The notes under the pieces: generated by a model
What the model was told of the DNA's origin: nothing
What the model saw: only the letters and a program-made list of their open reading frames with translations
The model's database searches: none
Assembly (NCBI RefSeq): GCF_010634855.1
Contig: NZ_MWLQ01000004.1
Span: forward strand, 1 to 48,940
Direction: 5' to 3'
DNA from: Microbacterium sp. B35-30
GTDB lineage: Bacteria; Actinomycetota; Actinomycetes; Actinomycetales; Microbacteriaceae
DNA length: 48,940 nucleotides
Position numbers and translations under genes: made by a program
Part shown: positions 8,947 through 17,321 of the stretch, one piece after another
Layout of the letters: each line of letters opens with the position of its first letter
Numbering within the stretch: position 1 is the first letter of the stretch

Positions 8947-9192
8947 ATGTCCAGCGCTGAGCCCTTCATGCCCGCCCACGAGCCTCGGGCGCCGCTTCCC
9001 CCGCAGGAGCACGACATCGACCACGACGTCGACGTCGTCTTCGATCCGGCTGAGCCTGGGGCCGGTGGCGGCGAGCCGGCGCAGCCGTGGCACACCGACG
9101 CCGCGGCGCCGCCGCTGCCCCGTCCGGTGCCGGGCGAGCACCTCACCGCCGAGCAGCTGGCCGCCGACTTCGCGTCCGACCAGACGGAATGA
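8947..9192 (+). CDS. Small acidic proline-rich hypothetical protein
   Basis: This 81-residue protein has no recognisable domain. It is acidic and proline-rich, with a DHDVDVVFDP segment and a C-terminal LTAEQLAADFASDQ helix-like stretch; there is no signal peptide or membrane helix, so it is probably cytosolic and partly disordered. Support for a real gene comes from CAGAAT followed by exactly six bases and then the ATG (leaderless pattern) and from a strong terminator directly after the stop. It lies between metX and metY but on the opposite strand; any link with methionine synthesis is only positional. Confidence 0.65.
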   Translation: MSSAEPFMPAHEPRAPLPPQEHDIDHDVDVVFDPAEPGAGGGEPAQPWHTDAAAPPLPRPVPGEHLTAEQLAADFASDQTE

Positions 9193-9195
9193 CGA

Positions 9196-9232
9196 ATGCC
9201 GTGTCCCGACGCACGGCGTCGGGACACGGCAT
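9196..9232. terminator. Bidirectional hairpin terminator
   Basis: A perfect 15-bp stem (ATGCCGTGTCCCGAC with its complement, 7-base loop) lies 4 bp after the stop of the small plus-strand gene and 25 bp after the stop of metY on the minus strand. It can serve both convergent genes. Confidence 0.8.
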
Positions 9233-9256
9233 CCGCTCACCCGAGGAGGAGGGCTG

Positions 9257-10579
9257 TCAGGCGCGAGCGGCCTCCGACACGCGCCGGGCCGCCGCGAGCG
9301 CCTGCGCGAGGTCGGCCTTGAGGTCGTCGATGTTCTCGAGGCCGACCGAGAGGCGCACGAGGCCCGGCGTGACACCGGTCGTGAGCTGCTGCTCGGGCGT
9401 GAGCTGCGAGTGCGTCGTCGACGCGGGGTGGATCACGAGCGAGCGGACATCGCCGATGTTGGCCAGGTGGCTGAAGAGCGACAGCGAGTTGACGAACTCG
9501 CGTCCCGCCTCGACACCGCCCTTGAGCTCGAACGACAGCACCGCGCCGACGCCCTTGGGCGCGTAGTTGTTCGCGGCGGCGTACCACGGCGAGGTCGGCA
9601 GGCCGGAGTAGTTGACCGACGCGACATCCGAGTGGTTCTCGAGCCACTCCGCGATCTCCTGCGCGTTCTGCACGTGGCGCTCGACGCGCAGCGACAGCGT
9701 CTCGATGCCCTGGATGAGCAGCCACGCGCTGTTCGGCGAGATCGCGGCACCGAGGTCGCGCAGCAGCTGGACGCGCGCCTTGATGATGTAGGCGAGGCCG
9801 TCGCCGACCGCCGCAGTGTACGACGCGCCGTGGTACGACGGGTCGGGAACCGTGAGGCCGGGGAACTTCTCGACGTTCTTCGACCACTCGAACGTGCCGC
9901 CGTCGACGATCACGCCGCCGATGGTGGTGCCGTGGCCGCCGAGGAACTTCGTCGCGGAGTGGACGATGATGTCGGCGCCGTGCTCGAACGGCTTGATGAG
10001 GTACGGGGTGGCGATCGTGTTGTCGACGATGAGCGGCACGCCGTTCACGTGCGCGACGTCGGCGACGGCGCGGATGTCGAGCACGTTGATCTTCGGGTTG
10101 CCGATGGTCTCGGCGAAGAAGAGCTTGGTGTTCGGCCGGACGGCGCGGCTCCACTCCTCGGGGTCGTCCTGGTTCTCGACGAATGTCGTCTCGATGCCGA
10201 GCTTCGCCAGCGTGTACTTGAAGAGGTTGTACGTGCCGCCGTAGATCGAGCTCGACGACACGATGTGATCGCCGGACTCCGCGATGTTGAGGACGGCGGA
10301 GGTGGCGGCGGCCTGGCCGCTCGCAAGGAGCAGCGCACCGGTGCCGCCTTCGAGTGCGGCGAGGCGCTCCTCGACGACGGCCTGCGTCGGGTTCTGGATG
10401 CGCGTGTAGATGTTGCCGAACTCCGCGAGCGCGAAGAGGTTCGCCGCGTGATCGGCGTTGTCGAAGACGTACGACGTCGTCTGGTAGATCGGGGTCGCGC
10501 GAGCCTTCGTCACCGGGTCGGGCTGGGCGCCCGAGTGGATCTGCTTGGTCTCGAAACGCCAGTTCTCGGGTGCGGACAT
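9257..10579 (-). CDS. metY: O-acetylhomoserine aminocarboxypropyltransferase (sulfhydrylase)
   Basis: This 440-residue PLP enzyme of the Cys/Met metabolism family makes homocysteine from O-acetylhomoserine and sulfide, taking the product of metX. The PLP lysine is in HSATKFLGGHGT (Lys211), the cofactor aspartate in PLIVDNTIATPY, and the substrate loops IYQTTSYVF and IYTRIQNPT match the OAH sulfhydrylase branch rather than cystathionine gamma-synthase. The ATG at 10579 has GCAGGAGC upstream. The leader is only about 50 bases if the promoter at 10633-10659 is right, so there is no room for a SAM riboswitch. Confidence 0.94.
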   Translation of the reverse strand: MSAPENWRFETKQIHSGAQPDPVTKARATPIYQTTSYVFDNADHAANLFALAEFGNIYTRIQNPTQAVVEERLAALEGGTGALLLASGQAAATSAVLNIAESGDHIVSSSSIYGGTYNLFKYTLAKLGIETTFVENQDDPEEWSRAVRPNTKLFFAETIGNPKINVLDIRAVADVAHVNGVPLIVDNTIATPYLIKPFEHGADIIVHSATKFLGGHGTTIGGVIVDGGTFEWSKNVEKFPGLTVPDPSYHGASYTAAVGDGLAYIIKARVQLLRDLGAAISPNSAWLLIQGIETLSLRVERHVQNAQEIAEWLENHSDVASVNYSGLPTSPWYAAANNYAPKGVGAVLSFELKGGVEAGREFVNSLSLFSHLANIGDVRSLVIHPASTTHSQLTPEQQLTTGVTPGLVRLSVGLENIDDLKADLAQALAAARRVSEAARA

Positions 10580-10632
10580 GGCTTGCTCCTGCGGGTTCGG
10601 ATGCCGGGAGCAGACGCCCCCAGCCGCGTTCG

Positions 10633-10659
10633 ACAGTACGGACCGTGCCGCGTTGTCAA
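10633..10659 (-). promoter_or_regulatory. Candidate metY promoter
   Basis: On the minus strand TTGACA (10654-10659) is followed after 15 bases by TACTGT (10633-10638). The spacing is two short of ideal. The -35 element lies within the near-palindrome GTTGTCAAC. Position about 50 bases before the metY start supports it. Confidence 0.4.
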
Positions 10660-10733
10660 CAACACCCGGGAAATGTGACGTAACGCGCCCTCGCACGTCG
10701 CGCAGCGCGCCCCCGCCCGTCGCCCCTTCGTTG

Positions 10734-10786
10734 ACTTGTCTCAGATGTACGCCCCGCCCGGCGTGTCGTGCGCATCTGTGACAAGT
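10734..10786. promoter_or_regulatory. Long nested inverted repeat between divergent metY and SDR genes
   Basis: The arms ACTTGTCTCAGATG (10734-10747) and CATCTGTGACAAGT (10773-10786) are complementary at 13 of 14 positions. Between them ACGCC-CCGCCC-GGCGT (10749-10764) forms a second small hairpin. It is about 30 bp upstream of the SDR promoter and 75 bp upstream of the metY promoter. A two-site operator for a dimeric regulator or an RNA structure are both possible; I do not recognise the site. Confidence 0.5.
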
Positions 10787-10828
10787 GAGCGAGTGGGTGA
10801 CCGGCACGCGGGTGGGTAGCGTGGAGGC

Positions 10829-11617
10829 ATGGCGAACAGACGCGCAGTGGTGACCGGGGCGAGCTCGGGGATCGGCGAGGCGGCGGTGCGCGCGCTGCGC
10901 GACACCGGGTGGGACGTGGTCGGGGTCGCGCGACGCGCCGACCGGCTCGCCGCGCTCGAGGCCGAGACCGGCGCCGTGGCCTTCGCGGCCGATCTCACGG
11001 CGGACGCCGACGTCGAGGCGCTCACCGGCTTCCTCGCCGAGACCGGCCCGGTCCACGCGCTCGTCCACATCGCGGGCGGCGCACGCGGTACGGATCGCGT
11101 CGAGGACGGCCGCGTCGAGGACTGGCAGTGGATGTTCGAGGTGAACGTCCTCTCTGCCCAGCGTCTCGTCTCGGCGCTGCTGCCGCAGCTGCGGCGGGCC
11201 GCGGCATCCGACGGCCACGCCGACACCCTCTTCGTGACCTCGACCGCCGCGCAGACGGCGTACGCCGGCGGCGCCGGCTACAACGCGGCGAAGGCGGGGG
11301 AGGCGATGCTCGCGCACGCACTGCGCCTCGAGCTCAACGGCGAGCCGATCCGCGTCATGGAGGTCGCGCCCGGCATGGTGCACACGCCGGAGTTCACGCT
11401 GAACCGGCTCGGCGGCGACAGTGCGGCCGCGGAGCGCGTGTACGACGGCGTGGAGAATCCCCTGACGGCGGGCGACGTGGCCGACGTCATCGCCTTCGCG
11501 CTGAACGCGCCCGGCCACGTCAACCTCGACCTCGTCACGATGCGGCCCGTCGCGCAGTCGGCCCAGTTCCTGCTGGCGCGCGGTCCGCTCCGTTCGCGCA
11601 GCACGGAGGAGCTCTGA
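10829..11617 (+). CDS. Short-chain dehydrogenase/reductase (YdfG-like)
   Basis: This 262-residue classical SDR has TGASSGIG (residues 9-16) for the dinucleotide, VHIAGGA in place of NNAG, and the catalytic Ser138, Tyr151 and Lys155 in YNAAKAG. ARRADR after the second strand suggests NADP preference. The closest known type is the YdfG-like serine/3-hydroxy acid dehydrogenase group, but the substrate is open. The ATG is preceded by TAGCGT (10817-10822) and exactly six bases (leaderless). Its stop overlaps the ATG of a 23-codon frame, which in turn overlaps ung. Confidence 0.9.
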   Translation: MANRRAVVTGASSGIGEAAVRALRDTGWDVVGVARRADRLAALEAETGAVAFAADLTADADVEALTGFLAETGPVHALVHIAGGARGTDRVEDGRVEDWQWMFEVNVLSAQRLVSALLPQLRRAAASDGHADTLFVTSTAAQTAYAGGAGYNAAKAGEAMLAHALRLELNGEPIRVMEVAPGMVHTPEFTLNRLGGDSAAAERVYDGVENPLTAGDVADVIAFALNAPGHVNLDLVTMRPVAQSAQFLLARGPLRSRSTEEL

Positions 11618-11688
11618 TGCCCACCGGCACGGCGCGCGTCCGCAGCACCGGGCTCGGCACGATGACGGCGACCCGGGCTCGGGTGTGA
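11617..11688 (+). CDS. 23-residue linker ORF translationally coupled to its neighbours
   Basis: The ATG shares a base with the stop of the SDR gene (TGATG) and its own TGA overlaps the ATG of ung (TGATG). It would give a basic, threonine-rich 23-residue peptide without recognisable features. It may simply carry ribosomes from the SDR gene into ung, or be chance. Confidence 0.3.
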   Translation: MPTGTARVRSTGLGTMTATRARV

Positions 11689-12380
11689 TGGCCCTGACGC
11701 TGCCCGAGCTCGCCGATGCCGGCCTGATCGACCCGGACTGGTCGACGGCACTCGAACCCGTCGGTCCTGACATCGCCGCCCTCGGCGACCGGCTGCGTGC
11801 CGAGGTCGCCGAGGGGCGCCCGTACCTGCCGGCCGGCGACCGGGTGCTGCGGGCGTTCCAGCGCCCGCTGCCGGAGGTCAAGGTCCTCATCGTCGGACAG
11901 GACCCGTACCCGACCCCGGGGCATCCCATCGGACTCTCGTTCGCCGTCGACGCCGACGTGCGGCCGCTGCCGCGGAGCCTCGCCAACATCTACCGGGAGC
12001 TCGAGACCGACCTGGGCATCCCGCGCGCGGCCCACGGCGACCTGTCGGTGTGGAGCGACCAGGGCGTCATGCTGCTGAACCGCGTGCTGACCGTGGCGCC
12101 CGGGGTGCCGGCGTCTCATCGTGGGTGGGGGTGGGAGAAGGTGACCGAGCACGCCATCCGCACGCTCGTTGCGCGTGGCCGGCCGCTCGTGGCGATCCTG
12201 TGGGGGCGGGATGCCGCAAATCTGCGGCCGCTCCTCGGCACGACGCCGATCATCGAGTCGGCGCACCCGTCGCCGCTGTCGGCCAGCCGGGGATTCTTCG
12301 GATCACGGCCGTTCTCGCGCGCCAACGAGCTGCTCGCGGAGCAGGGCGCCCCGCCCGTCGACTGGCGGCTGCCCGACTAG
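11688..12380 (+). CDS. ung: Uracil-DNA glycosylase, family 1
   Basis: This 230-residue enzyme removes uracil from DNA, starting base excision repair. The water-activating loop [12 protein letters not shown] (Asp72), LLNRVLTV (uracil contact) and the minor-groove leucine loop [21 protein letters not shown] are all intact, so it should be active. The start was set at ATG 11688; an in-frame GTG lies one codon before it. No ribosome binding site is evident, and translation probably depends on coupling with the upstream frames. It is co-directional with the SDR gene and likely co-transcribed. Confidence 0.95.
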   Translation: MALTLPELADAGLIDPDWSTALEPVGPDIAALGDRLRAEVAEGRPYLPAGDRVLRAFQRPLPEVKVLIVGQDPYPTPGHPIGLSFAVDADVRPLPRSLANIYRELETDLGIPRAAHGDLSVWSDQGVMLLNRVLTVAPGVPASHRGWGWEKVTEHAIRTLVARGRPLVAILWGRDAANLRPLLGTTPIIESAHPSPLSASRGFFGSRPFSRANELLAEQGAPPVDWRLPD

Positions 12381-12410
12381 GGTGCGACGCACACAACCCA
12401 GGAGGAGTGC

Positions 12411-13022
12411 ATGCTCGAGGAGGAATACGAGAAGGATCGGCGCCGGCTTCCGCGCCATCTGCAGCGGCAGCCCGAGCCCGAGCGCCCCTTCACGTTCACG
12501 ATCCGGCCCGTCGAAGACCGTGACATGCCCGACATCCGTGAGATCTACAACTACTACGTCACCAACTCGGTGGTGACGTTCGACGAAGAGATCTGGTCGG
12601 TCGGCCAGTGGCGCAAGAAGCGGGACGGCCTTGCCGCGCAGGGACTGCCGTTCCTCGTGGCAGAGTCGCCGTCCGGTCAGATCCTCGGGTATGCGCTGGT
12701 GCAGCCGATGTCGAGCAAGTCGGCCTACCGGTTCTCGGTCGAGAACTCGATCTACCTGGGGCAGGCGGCCACCGGCAAAGGCCTCGGCAAAGCCCTGCTG
12801 GAGGCGCTCATCGAGGCGAGCGAGGCGGTCGGCATCCGTCAGATGGTCGCGGTGATCAGCGACAAAGGCGCCGAGGGCTCCATTGCACTCCACGAGAAGC
12901 TCGGGTTCGTCGAGGTCGGGCGGATGGGTCGTGTCGGGTTCAAGTTCGGGCGGTGGCTCGGAACGATCTACATGCAGAAGGCTCTCAAACCGGTCAAGAA
13001 GAAGGGCGTCTTCACCCGCTGA
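12411..13022 (+). CDS. GNAT N-acetyltransferase (phosphinothricin acetyltransferase-like)
   Basis: This 203-residue protein has a charged N-terminal extension of about 28 residues before the GNAT fold (FTIRPVEDRDMPDIREIYNYYV). The phrase YNYYVTNSVVTFDEE and the acetyl-CoA loop GQAATGKGLGKALLEALI place it near the PAT/Bar acyltransferases that acetylate amino groups of small molecules such as phosphinothricin or methionine sulfone. A strong AGGAGG site precedes the ATG. It follows ung by 30 bp and converges on the emfourin gene with a 3-bp gap. Substrate is inferred only at family level. Confidence 0.88.
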   Translation: MLEEEYEKDRRRLPRHLQRQPEPERPFTFTIRPVEDRDMPDIREIYNYYVTNSVVTFDEEIWSVGQWRKKRDGLAAQGLPFLVAESPSGQILGYALVQPMSSKSAYRFSVENSIYLGQAATGKGLGKALLEALIEASEAVGIRQMVAVISDKGAEGSIALHEKLGFVEVGRMGRVGFKFGRWLGTIYMQKALKPVKKKGVFTR

Positions 13023-13025
13023 GAG

Positions 13026-13520
13026 TCAGCGACCGGCGCGTCCGGATCCAGAGGACCCGCCCTGGCGGTTCCAGTCGCGCACCGCGTCGACCAGCTCGCG
13101 CCACGCGCCGACGACTGCGTCGTCGGGCAGTTCCGCCTCGTGGGGATCCGCCCCCGACCACGTCGCGCGGATGAACCACACGAAGCCGTCGGGCATCGGC
13201 GCGCGCGGCGGCGCGGGCGGCGCTGACGGCGTGCCCTCGGAGGAGGCCGGTGCGTCGGCTGTGCTCCGAGGTGGATCCGTCGCCGGCGCGGCCTGATCCT
13301 CCGCGGCGGCGCCGTCCGCCTCGGCGCCGACGGGGGAGGGCGCCTCGCTCCAGGGGCAGCGGTCGATGAGCGAGATCCACTCGGATGCCTCGGACTCCGG
13401 CGGCTGCGCCGACCACCGGCGTGTGATGCCGGCGATGCCCCCGGTCCGCGCGACATCGACCTCGACGGCGGGCGTCGGGTCGGTCGCGCGGGGCGGGTCA
13501 GGGCTGGGTAACTGTGTCAT
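13026..13520 (-). CDS. Emfourin-like protealysin inhibitor with a low-complexity insert
   Basis: The two ends of this 164-residue protein match emfourin, the proteinaceous inhibitor encoded beside protealysin-like M4 proteases: VEVDVARTGGIAGITRRWSA near the start, and later GFVWFIRATWSG, AELPDD and WRELVDAVRDW. Between them lies an Ala/Pro/Glu-rich stretch of about 45 residues that typical emfourins (about 110-120 residues) lack. The gene overlaps the end of the protease gene by 23 bp, so synthesis is probably coupled and the pair likely forms a tight enzyme-inhibitor complex in the cytosol. Family assignment is from memory of the motifs and the gene pairing. Confidence 0.85.
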   Translation of the reverse strand: MTQLPSPDPPRATDPTPAVEVDVARTGGIAGITRRWSAQPPESEASEWISLIDRCPWSEAPSPVGAEADGAAAEDQAAPATDPPRSTADAPASSEGTPSAPPAPPRAPMPDGFVWFIRATWSGADPHEAELPDDAVVGAWRELVDAVRDWNRQGGSSGSGRAGR

Positions 13521-14568
13521 CCGGGATCACGCCGACGCACGCCCACCCGGCGCGGACGGCGTCGACCTCCTCCGAGTTCTCACCGTACTCCGCGGCCGCC
13601 GCCGTCAGGGTGGCGCGGGCGAACGTCGTGAAGTCCGCCGTGGACGGCAGCGTGCCGGCCGTCAGCGTGCGGTACCAGACCAGGCCGGCACGCTCCCACG
13701 CGCGGCCGCCCAGCGCGGTGGCCGTGAGGTAGAACGCGTGGTTCGGGATGCCGGAGTTGATGTGCACGCCGCCGTTGTCGTCGCGCGTCTGGACGAAGTC
13801 GCGCATGTGCGCCGGCTGCGGATCCTTGCCGAGCACGTCGTCGTCGTACGCCGTGCCGGGCGCGGCGAGGGATCGCAGCGCGCGCCCCTGCACGGCATCC
13901 GTGAAGATGCCCTCGCCGATGAGCCAGCTCGCCGCGTCTGCGGTCTGCCCATCGCGGTGCTGCTCGGCGAGGGCGCCGAACACGTCGGCGATCGACTCGT
14001 TGAGAGCGCCCGACTGCCCGCGGTACAGCAGCCCGCCCTCGTCCTCGACGACGCCGTGGGCGAGCTCGTGGGCGATGACACTGAGCGACCCGGTGAAACC
14101 CCGGAACACCTCGCCGTCGCCGTCGCCGAACACCATGCGCTCGCCGTTCCAGAACGCGTTGTCGTAGTCGCGGCCGTAGTGCACGGTGGCCAGGAGCGAG
14201 CTGCCCGACCCGTCGATGCTGTCGCGGGCGAAAGCGTCCCACCAGAGGTCGTAGGTGGCTCCGAGCCCGTCGAACGCCTGGTCGACGGCAGCGTCGCCGG
14301 TCGCCGGATCGTCTTCGCCGCGCACCCGCACGCCGGGCACGACCTCGCGCTGCTGCGCGTCGGAGATCTCACGGTCGGGAGCAGGCGTGGTCTCGGCGAC
14401 GAGCGTGCCCGGCTCCTGGATCGACAGGCGCAGCCGCGACCGCACCGGGCGGTAGTCGCGGGGAGCGGCGAGGGTCGTGCGCGCCGCCTCGGCGGCGCGC
14501 GCCCAGCCCTCTTCCTGCGCGGCGGCGATACGGGCGAGCAGGTACGGCGGAACGATTCCGGGGGCCAT
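13498..14568 (-). CDS. M4 family metalloprotease, protealysin-like
   Basis: This 356-residue zinc protease of the thermolysin family carries the zinc site HELAH (residues 167-171), the third ligand in NESIADVFG (Glu191) and the transition-state histidine loop GGVHINSGIPNHAFYL. As in protealysins, there is no signal peptide and only a short propeptide, with the PPYLL form of the PPxL motif at residues 7-11. It may be cytosolic or exported without a Sec signal. TAGGTT lies exactly six bases before the ATG (leaderless). It is followed by the overlapping emfourin-like gene. Relatives are implicated in bacterial interaction with eukaryotic cells, but that role is not shown here. Confidence 0.93.
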   Translation of the reverse strand: MAPGIVPPYLLARIAAAQEEGWARAAEAARTTLAAPRDYRPVRSRLRLSIQEPGTLVAETTPAPDREISDAQQREVVPGVRVRGEDDPATGDAAVDQAFDGLGATYDLWWDAFARDSIDGSGSSLLATVHYGRDYDNAFWNGERMVFGDGDGEVFRGFTGSLSVIAHELAHGVVEDEGGLLYRGQSGALNESIADVFGALAEQHRDGQTADAASWLIGEGIFTDAVQGRALRSLAAPGTAYDDDVLGKDPQPAHMRDFVQTRDDNGGVHINSGIPNHAFYLTATALGGRAWERAGLVWYRTLTAGTLPSTADFTTFARATLTAAAAEYGENSEEVDAVRAGWACVGVIPDDTVTQP

Positions 14569-14641
14569 GCTCCGAACCTATCGGCGACCGCCGACGCACA
14601 CCGTGAAGGGGAGGTCTCCGCGTGCCGCCGCGTGCGGAAAG

Positions 14642-15445
14642 CTACCCTTTCGCGGTTCCGGCGTCGATGACGGGGATGGATGCCAGCAGCCGGCGGGTGT
14701 ACGCCACCTGGGGCTGCAGCAGCACCTTCTCGGTCGGTCCCTCCTCGACGATGCGGCCGTCCTTCATGACGACGACCTCGTCGCACAGGTTCTGCACGAC
14801 GCCGATGTCGTGCGAGACCAGGAGCAGTGTGAGCCCGTCGCGCCGGCGCAGTTCGCCCAGCAGGTCGAGGATCTGCGCGCGCACCGTGACGTCGAGCGCC
14901 GACAGCGGCTCGTCGCCCACGAGCAGGCGGGGGCGGTGCACGATCGCGCGCGCGAGCGCGACGCGCTGCCGCTGACCGCCCGAGAACTCGTGGGGGAAGC
15001 GGTCGGCCATCCCCGCCTCGAGTCCGACGTCCTCCAGCACTTCGCGCACGCGGGCGCGCCGGTCGCCCTCGATCCCCAGGGCCCACAGCGGCTCGCCGAC
15101 GATGCGCCCGACGTTCATGCGGGGGTCGAGTGAGGCGTAGGGATCCTGGAACACGATCCCCGTCTGCCGGCGCAGCCAGTGCAGCGACCGCGCCGAGGCG
15201 CTCGCGTCCACCGGGCGTCCGTCGAACTCGACCGTCCCGGCCGAGGGCGTGTCGAGACCGAGCAGCAGGCGCACAAGGGTGGACTTGCCCGAGCCCGATT
15301 CGCCGATCAGCCCCACCGACGAGCCCTCCCGGACGTCGATGTCGGCATCCTCCAGCCCCGTCGTGAAGGCGCGTCTGCCGAACAGCTGCGTCTTGGGGGC
15401 GGGGTAGCGGCGCGTCAGCGCGCGGCCGCGGATCAGCACCGTCAT
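14642..15445 (-). CDS. Oligopeptide ABC transporter ATP-binding protein (OppF/DppF type)
   Basis: This 267-residue ATPase energises the peptide importer encoded upstream. It contains Walker [10 protein letters not shown]-loop [12 protein letters not shown], signature [12 protein letters not shown], Walker [13 protein letters not shown] and the switch histidine in LLLVSHDIG. The start MTVLIRG overlaps the stop of the preceding ATPase gene by four bases (ATGA). It is the last gene of the five-gene operon. The C-terminal oligopeptide-specific extension is short, ending in [12 protein letters not shown], but otherwise nothing is missing. Confidence 0.93.
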   Translation of the reverse strand: MTVLIRGRALTRRYPAPKTQLFGRRAFTTGLEDADIDVREGSSVGLIGESGSGKSTLVRLLLGLDTPSAGTVEFDGRPVDASASARSLHWLRRQTGIVFQDPYASLDPRMNVGRIVGEPLWALGIEGDRRARVREVLEDVGLEAGMADRFPHEFSGGQRQRVALARAIVHRPRLLVGDEPLSALDVTVRAQILDLLGELRRRDGLTLLLVSHDIGVVQNLCDEVVVMKDGRIVEEGPTEKVLLQPQVAYTRRLLASIPVIDAGTAKG

Positions 15446-16272
15446 GCTGTGCCCTCCGTGGTCTCGCCCCGGGCCACCGGCTCGTCGGCGCGGCCATCCG
15501 GGCGCCACAGCGTGGCGGTCGCGTCGCGCAGCAGCTCCTGCGTGACGACGGATGCCGGTGCCGAGAGCAGCTGCGCCACCGGCGCCTGCTCGACCACGCG
15601 TCCGTGCTCGAGCACCACGCCGTGCGTGGCGATCTGCGACAGCACGGCGAGGTCGTGCGTGATGAAGACGAGGGACATGCCGTCGTCGCGTGCGAGCGAC
15701 AGCAGGAGGTCGAGGATCTCGGCCTGGATGGTGACGTCGAGCGCCGTCGTCGGCTCGTCGGCGATGAGCAGCCGGGGGCGGCAGGCGAGGGCCATCGCGA
15801 TCGCGACGCGCTGCCGCTGGCCGCCCGACAGCTGATGCGGGTAGCGGGCCACGAGGCGGTCGGGGTCGGGCAGGGAGACACGGGATGCCTCGGCGACGGC
15901 GCGGGCGGCGGCATCCCGTTTCGACAGGCCCTGGTGGATGCGGATCGACTCGGCGATCTGACGGCCGACGGTGCGGATGGGGTTGAGCGCCGTGCGCGGC
16001 TCCTGAAAGACGATGCCGATCTCGTCGCCGCGGAGCTGTGCGAGCTCGGCATCGGCGAGGCCGAGGATCTCGCGGCCGTTCCAGCGCACGCTGCCTCCGG
16101 CCGTGGCCCCGTCGGGGAGCAGTCCCAAGACGGCCAGAGCTGTCAGCGACTTGCCCGACCCCGACTCGCCGATGAGGCCGACCCTCGCGCCGTCGGGCAC
16201 CTCGAAGGAGACGCCGTCGACGACACGGCGCCCGCCGATGTCGATCGTGAGGTCGTGCACCTCGAGGCTCAT
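15442..16272 (-). CDS. Oligopeptide ABC transporter ATP-binding protein (OppD/DppD type)
   Basis: This 276-residue ATPase is the partner of the downstream one; the two form the asymmetric nucleotide-binding pair on the cytoplasmic side. It has Walker [10 protein letters not shown]-loop [16 protein letters not shown] (usual for OppD), signature [12 protein letters not shown], Walker [13 protein letters not shown] and switch ITHDLAV. Start and stop both overlap neighbouring genes by four bases, so the operon is translationally coupled throughout. Confidence 0.93.
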   Translation of the reverse strand: MSLEVHDLTIDIGGRRVVDGVSFEVPDGARVGLIGESGSGKSLTALAVLGLLPDGATAGGSVRWNGREILGLADAELAQLRGDEIGIVFQEPRTALNPIRTVGRQIAESIRIHQGLSKRDAAARAVAEASRVSLPDPDRLVARYPHQLSGGQRQRVAIAMALACRPRLLIADEPTTALDVTIQAEILDLLLSLARDDGMSLVFITHDLAVLSQIATHGVVLEHGRVVEQAPVAQLLSAPASVVTQELLRDATATLWRPDGRADEPVARGETTEGTA

Positions 16273-17321
16273 GACACCACCTCGGGGATGTGCAGGCGTG
16301 CGCGGCGCGTGGCGAAGGGGCTGCGCGAGAGCGTCGGGTCGGTCGCCTCGCGGAGCCCGTCGCCGAGCAGGTTGAGGCCGAGGACGGTGAGCGTGATGGC
16401 GAGACCTGGCCAGACCACCGACAGCGGGTGCACCGCGATGAACTGCTGCAGCTGCGCCAGCAGCAGTCCCCAGGACGGCTCGGTCACCGGCGCGCCGAAG
16501 CCCAGGTACGACAGCCCCGCCTCGGCGAGCACGGCGACCGCCATGCCCCACGACAGCTGGACGATGAACACGGGGGCGACGTTGGGGAGAAGGTGCCGCC
16601 AGAGATTCTGCGTCGGGGTGAGACCCGATGCCCGGCCCGCGAGCACGAAGTCGCTCTGAAGCACCCGTCGAAGCTCCGGCCGGGTCACCCGCGCGATGTT
16701 CACGCCGAAGCCGATGCCCACCGCCCAGATCACCACCCAGAGCGACCCGCCCCACACCGCCGAGATCATCATCGCGATGATGAGCACCGGGAAGGCGATG
16801 AGGATGTCGACGAACACCGCCACCGACTCGCGCACCCACCGCACGGTCAGGGCGCCGAGCGCGGCGAGGGAGATGCCGATCGCCGTCGCGACGATGCCGG
16901 CGCCGACCGCGACCAGCACCGTGGTGCGGGCACCGGCCATCAGCAGGCTCAGGATGTCGCGGCCCGATCCGTCGGTGCCGAGGAGGTGCGGCCAGCCCGG
17001 CGGTTCCCAGCGGTTCGAGATCTCCACCTGCTGCGGATCGAACGGCGTCCAGAACCGGGCGACCACGGCGGTGAGGACGACCACCGCGACGACGATGAGG
17101 CCGAACCGGCCCGTCGAGAGCGCCCAGAGGCGCCCGAGCCACGCCCAGCGCGACCGACGCCGCGATGGGGGCGGCGCCGGGGCCGCGGCATCCGTGCTCC
17201 CTCCCTGTCCCGAATCCCTCACTGCATGTCCCGAAATCGATCGTTCCGCATCACCGGGAGCGACCGAAACTGGGACATGGTCCTCGTGATCACCGGTCCC
17301 TGAGCTTGTCGAAGGGCTCAC
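16269..17321 (-). CDS. Oligopeptide ABC transporter permease (OppC/DppC type) with repeat-derived N-terminus
   Basis: This permease has about six membrane helices, the OppC N-terminal domain (LLGTDGSGRDILSLLMAGARTT) and the EAA loop contacting the ATPases (GRASGLTPTQNLWRHLLPN). GTG 17321 overlaps the stop of the upstream permease gene (GTGA), as at the other junctions of the operon, and gives 350 residues. The first 38 or so residues (SPSTSSGTG and onward) are encoded by two interspersed repeat elements at 17206-17316 that stay open in frame. An alternative GTG at 17222 would give 317 residues and bypass most of this. The extra segment is cytoplasmic, hydrophilic and probably unstructured. 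Confidence 0.9.
   Translation of the reverse strand: MSPSTSSGTGDHEDHVPVSVAPGDAERSISGHAVRDSGQGGSTDAAAPAPPPSRRRSRWAWLGRLWALSTGRFGLIVVAVVVLTAVVARFWTPFDPQQVEISNRWEPPGWPHLLGTDGSGRDILSLLMAGARTTVLVAVGAGIVATAIGISLAALGALTVRWVRESVAVFVDILIAFPVLIIAMMISAVWGGSLWVVIWAVGIGFGVNIARVTRPELRRVLQSDFVLAGRASGLTPTQNLWRHLLPNVAPVFIVQLSWGMAVAVLAEAGLSYLGFGAPVTEPSWGLLLAQLQQFIAVHPLSVVWPGLAITLTVLGLNLLGDGLREATDPTLSRSPFATRRARLHIPEVVS
17206..17279. repeat. TGTCCCGAA-type repeat with inverted arms inside the permease 5' region
   Basis: TGTCCCGAA occurs at 17206 and again at 17227, and CATGTCCC (17225-17232) is repeated in inverted form as GGGACATG (17272-17279), with related CGATCG/CGACCG blocks inside. It can fold into a hairpin. 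It is read through in frame by the permease gene and looks like an intergenic repeat captured by the coding sequence. Confidence 0.55.
17298..17316. repeat. CCCTGAGCTTGTCGAAGGG interspersed repeat
   Basis: The 19-base sequence CCCTGAGCTTGTCGAAGGG, an imperfect palindrome widely dispersed between genes in many high-GC bacteria, lies immediately next to the stop of the upstream permease gene. In the downstream permease frame it encodes SPSTSSGT. Confidence 0.75.

Noticed and set aside
10580..10828. SAM riboswitch before metY
   Set aside because: The likely promoter leaves a leader of only about 50 bases, and no SAM-class core is visible.
13026..14568. Toxin-antitoxin or defence module
   Set aside because: The overlapping pair is better explained as an M4 protease with its emfourin inhibitor.
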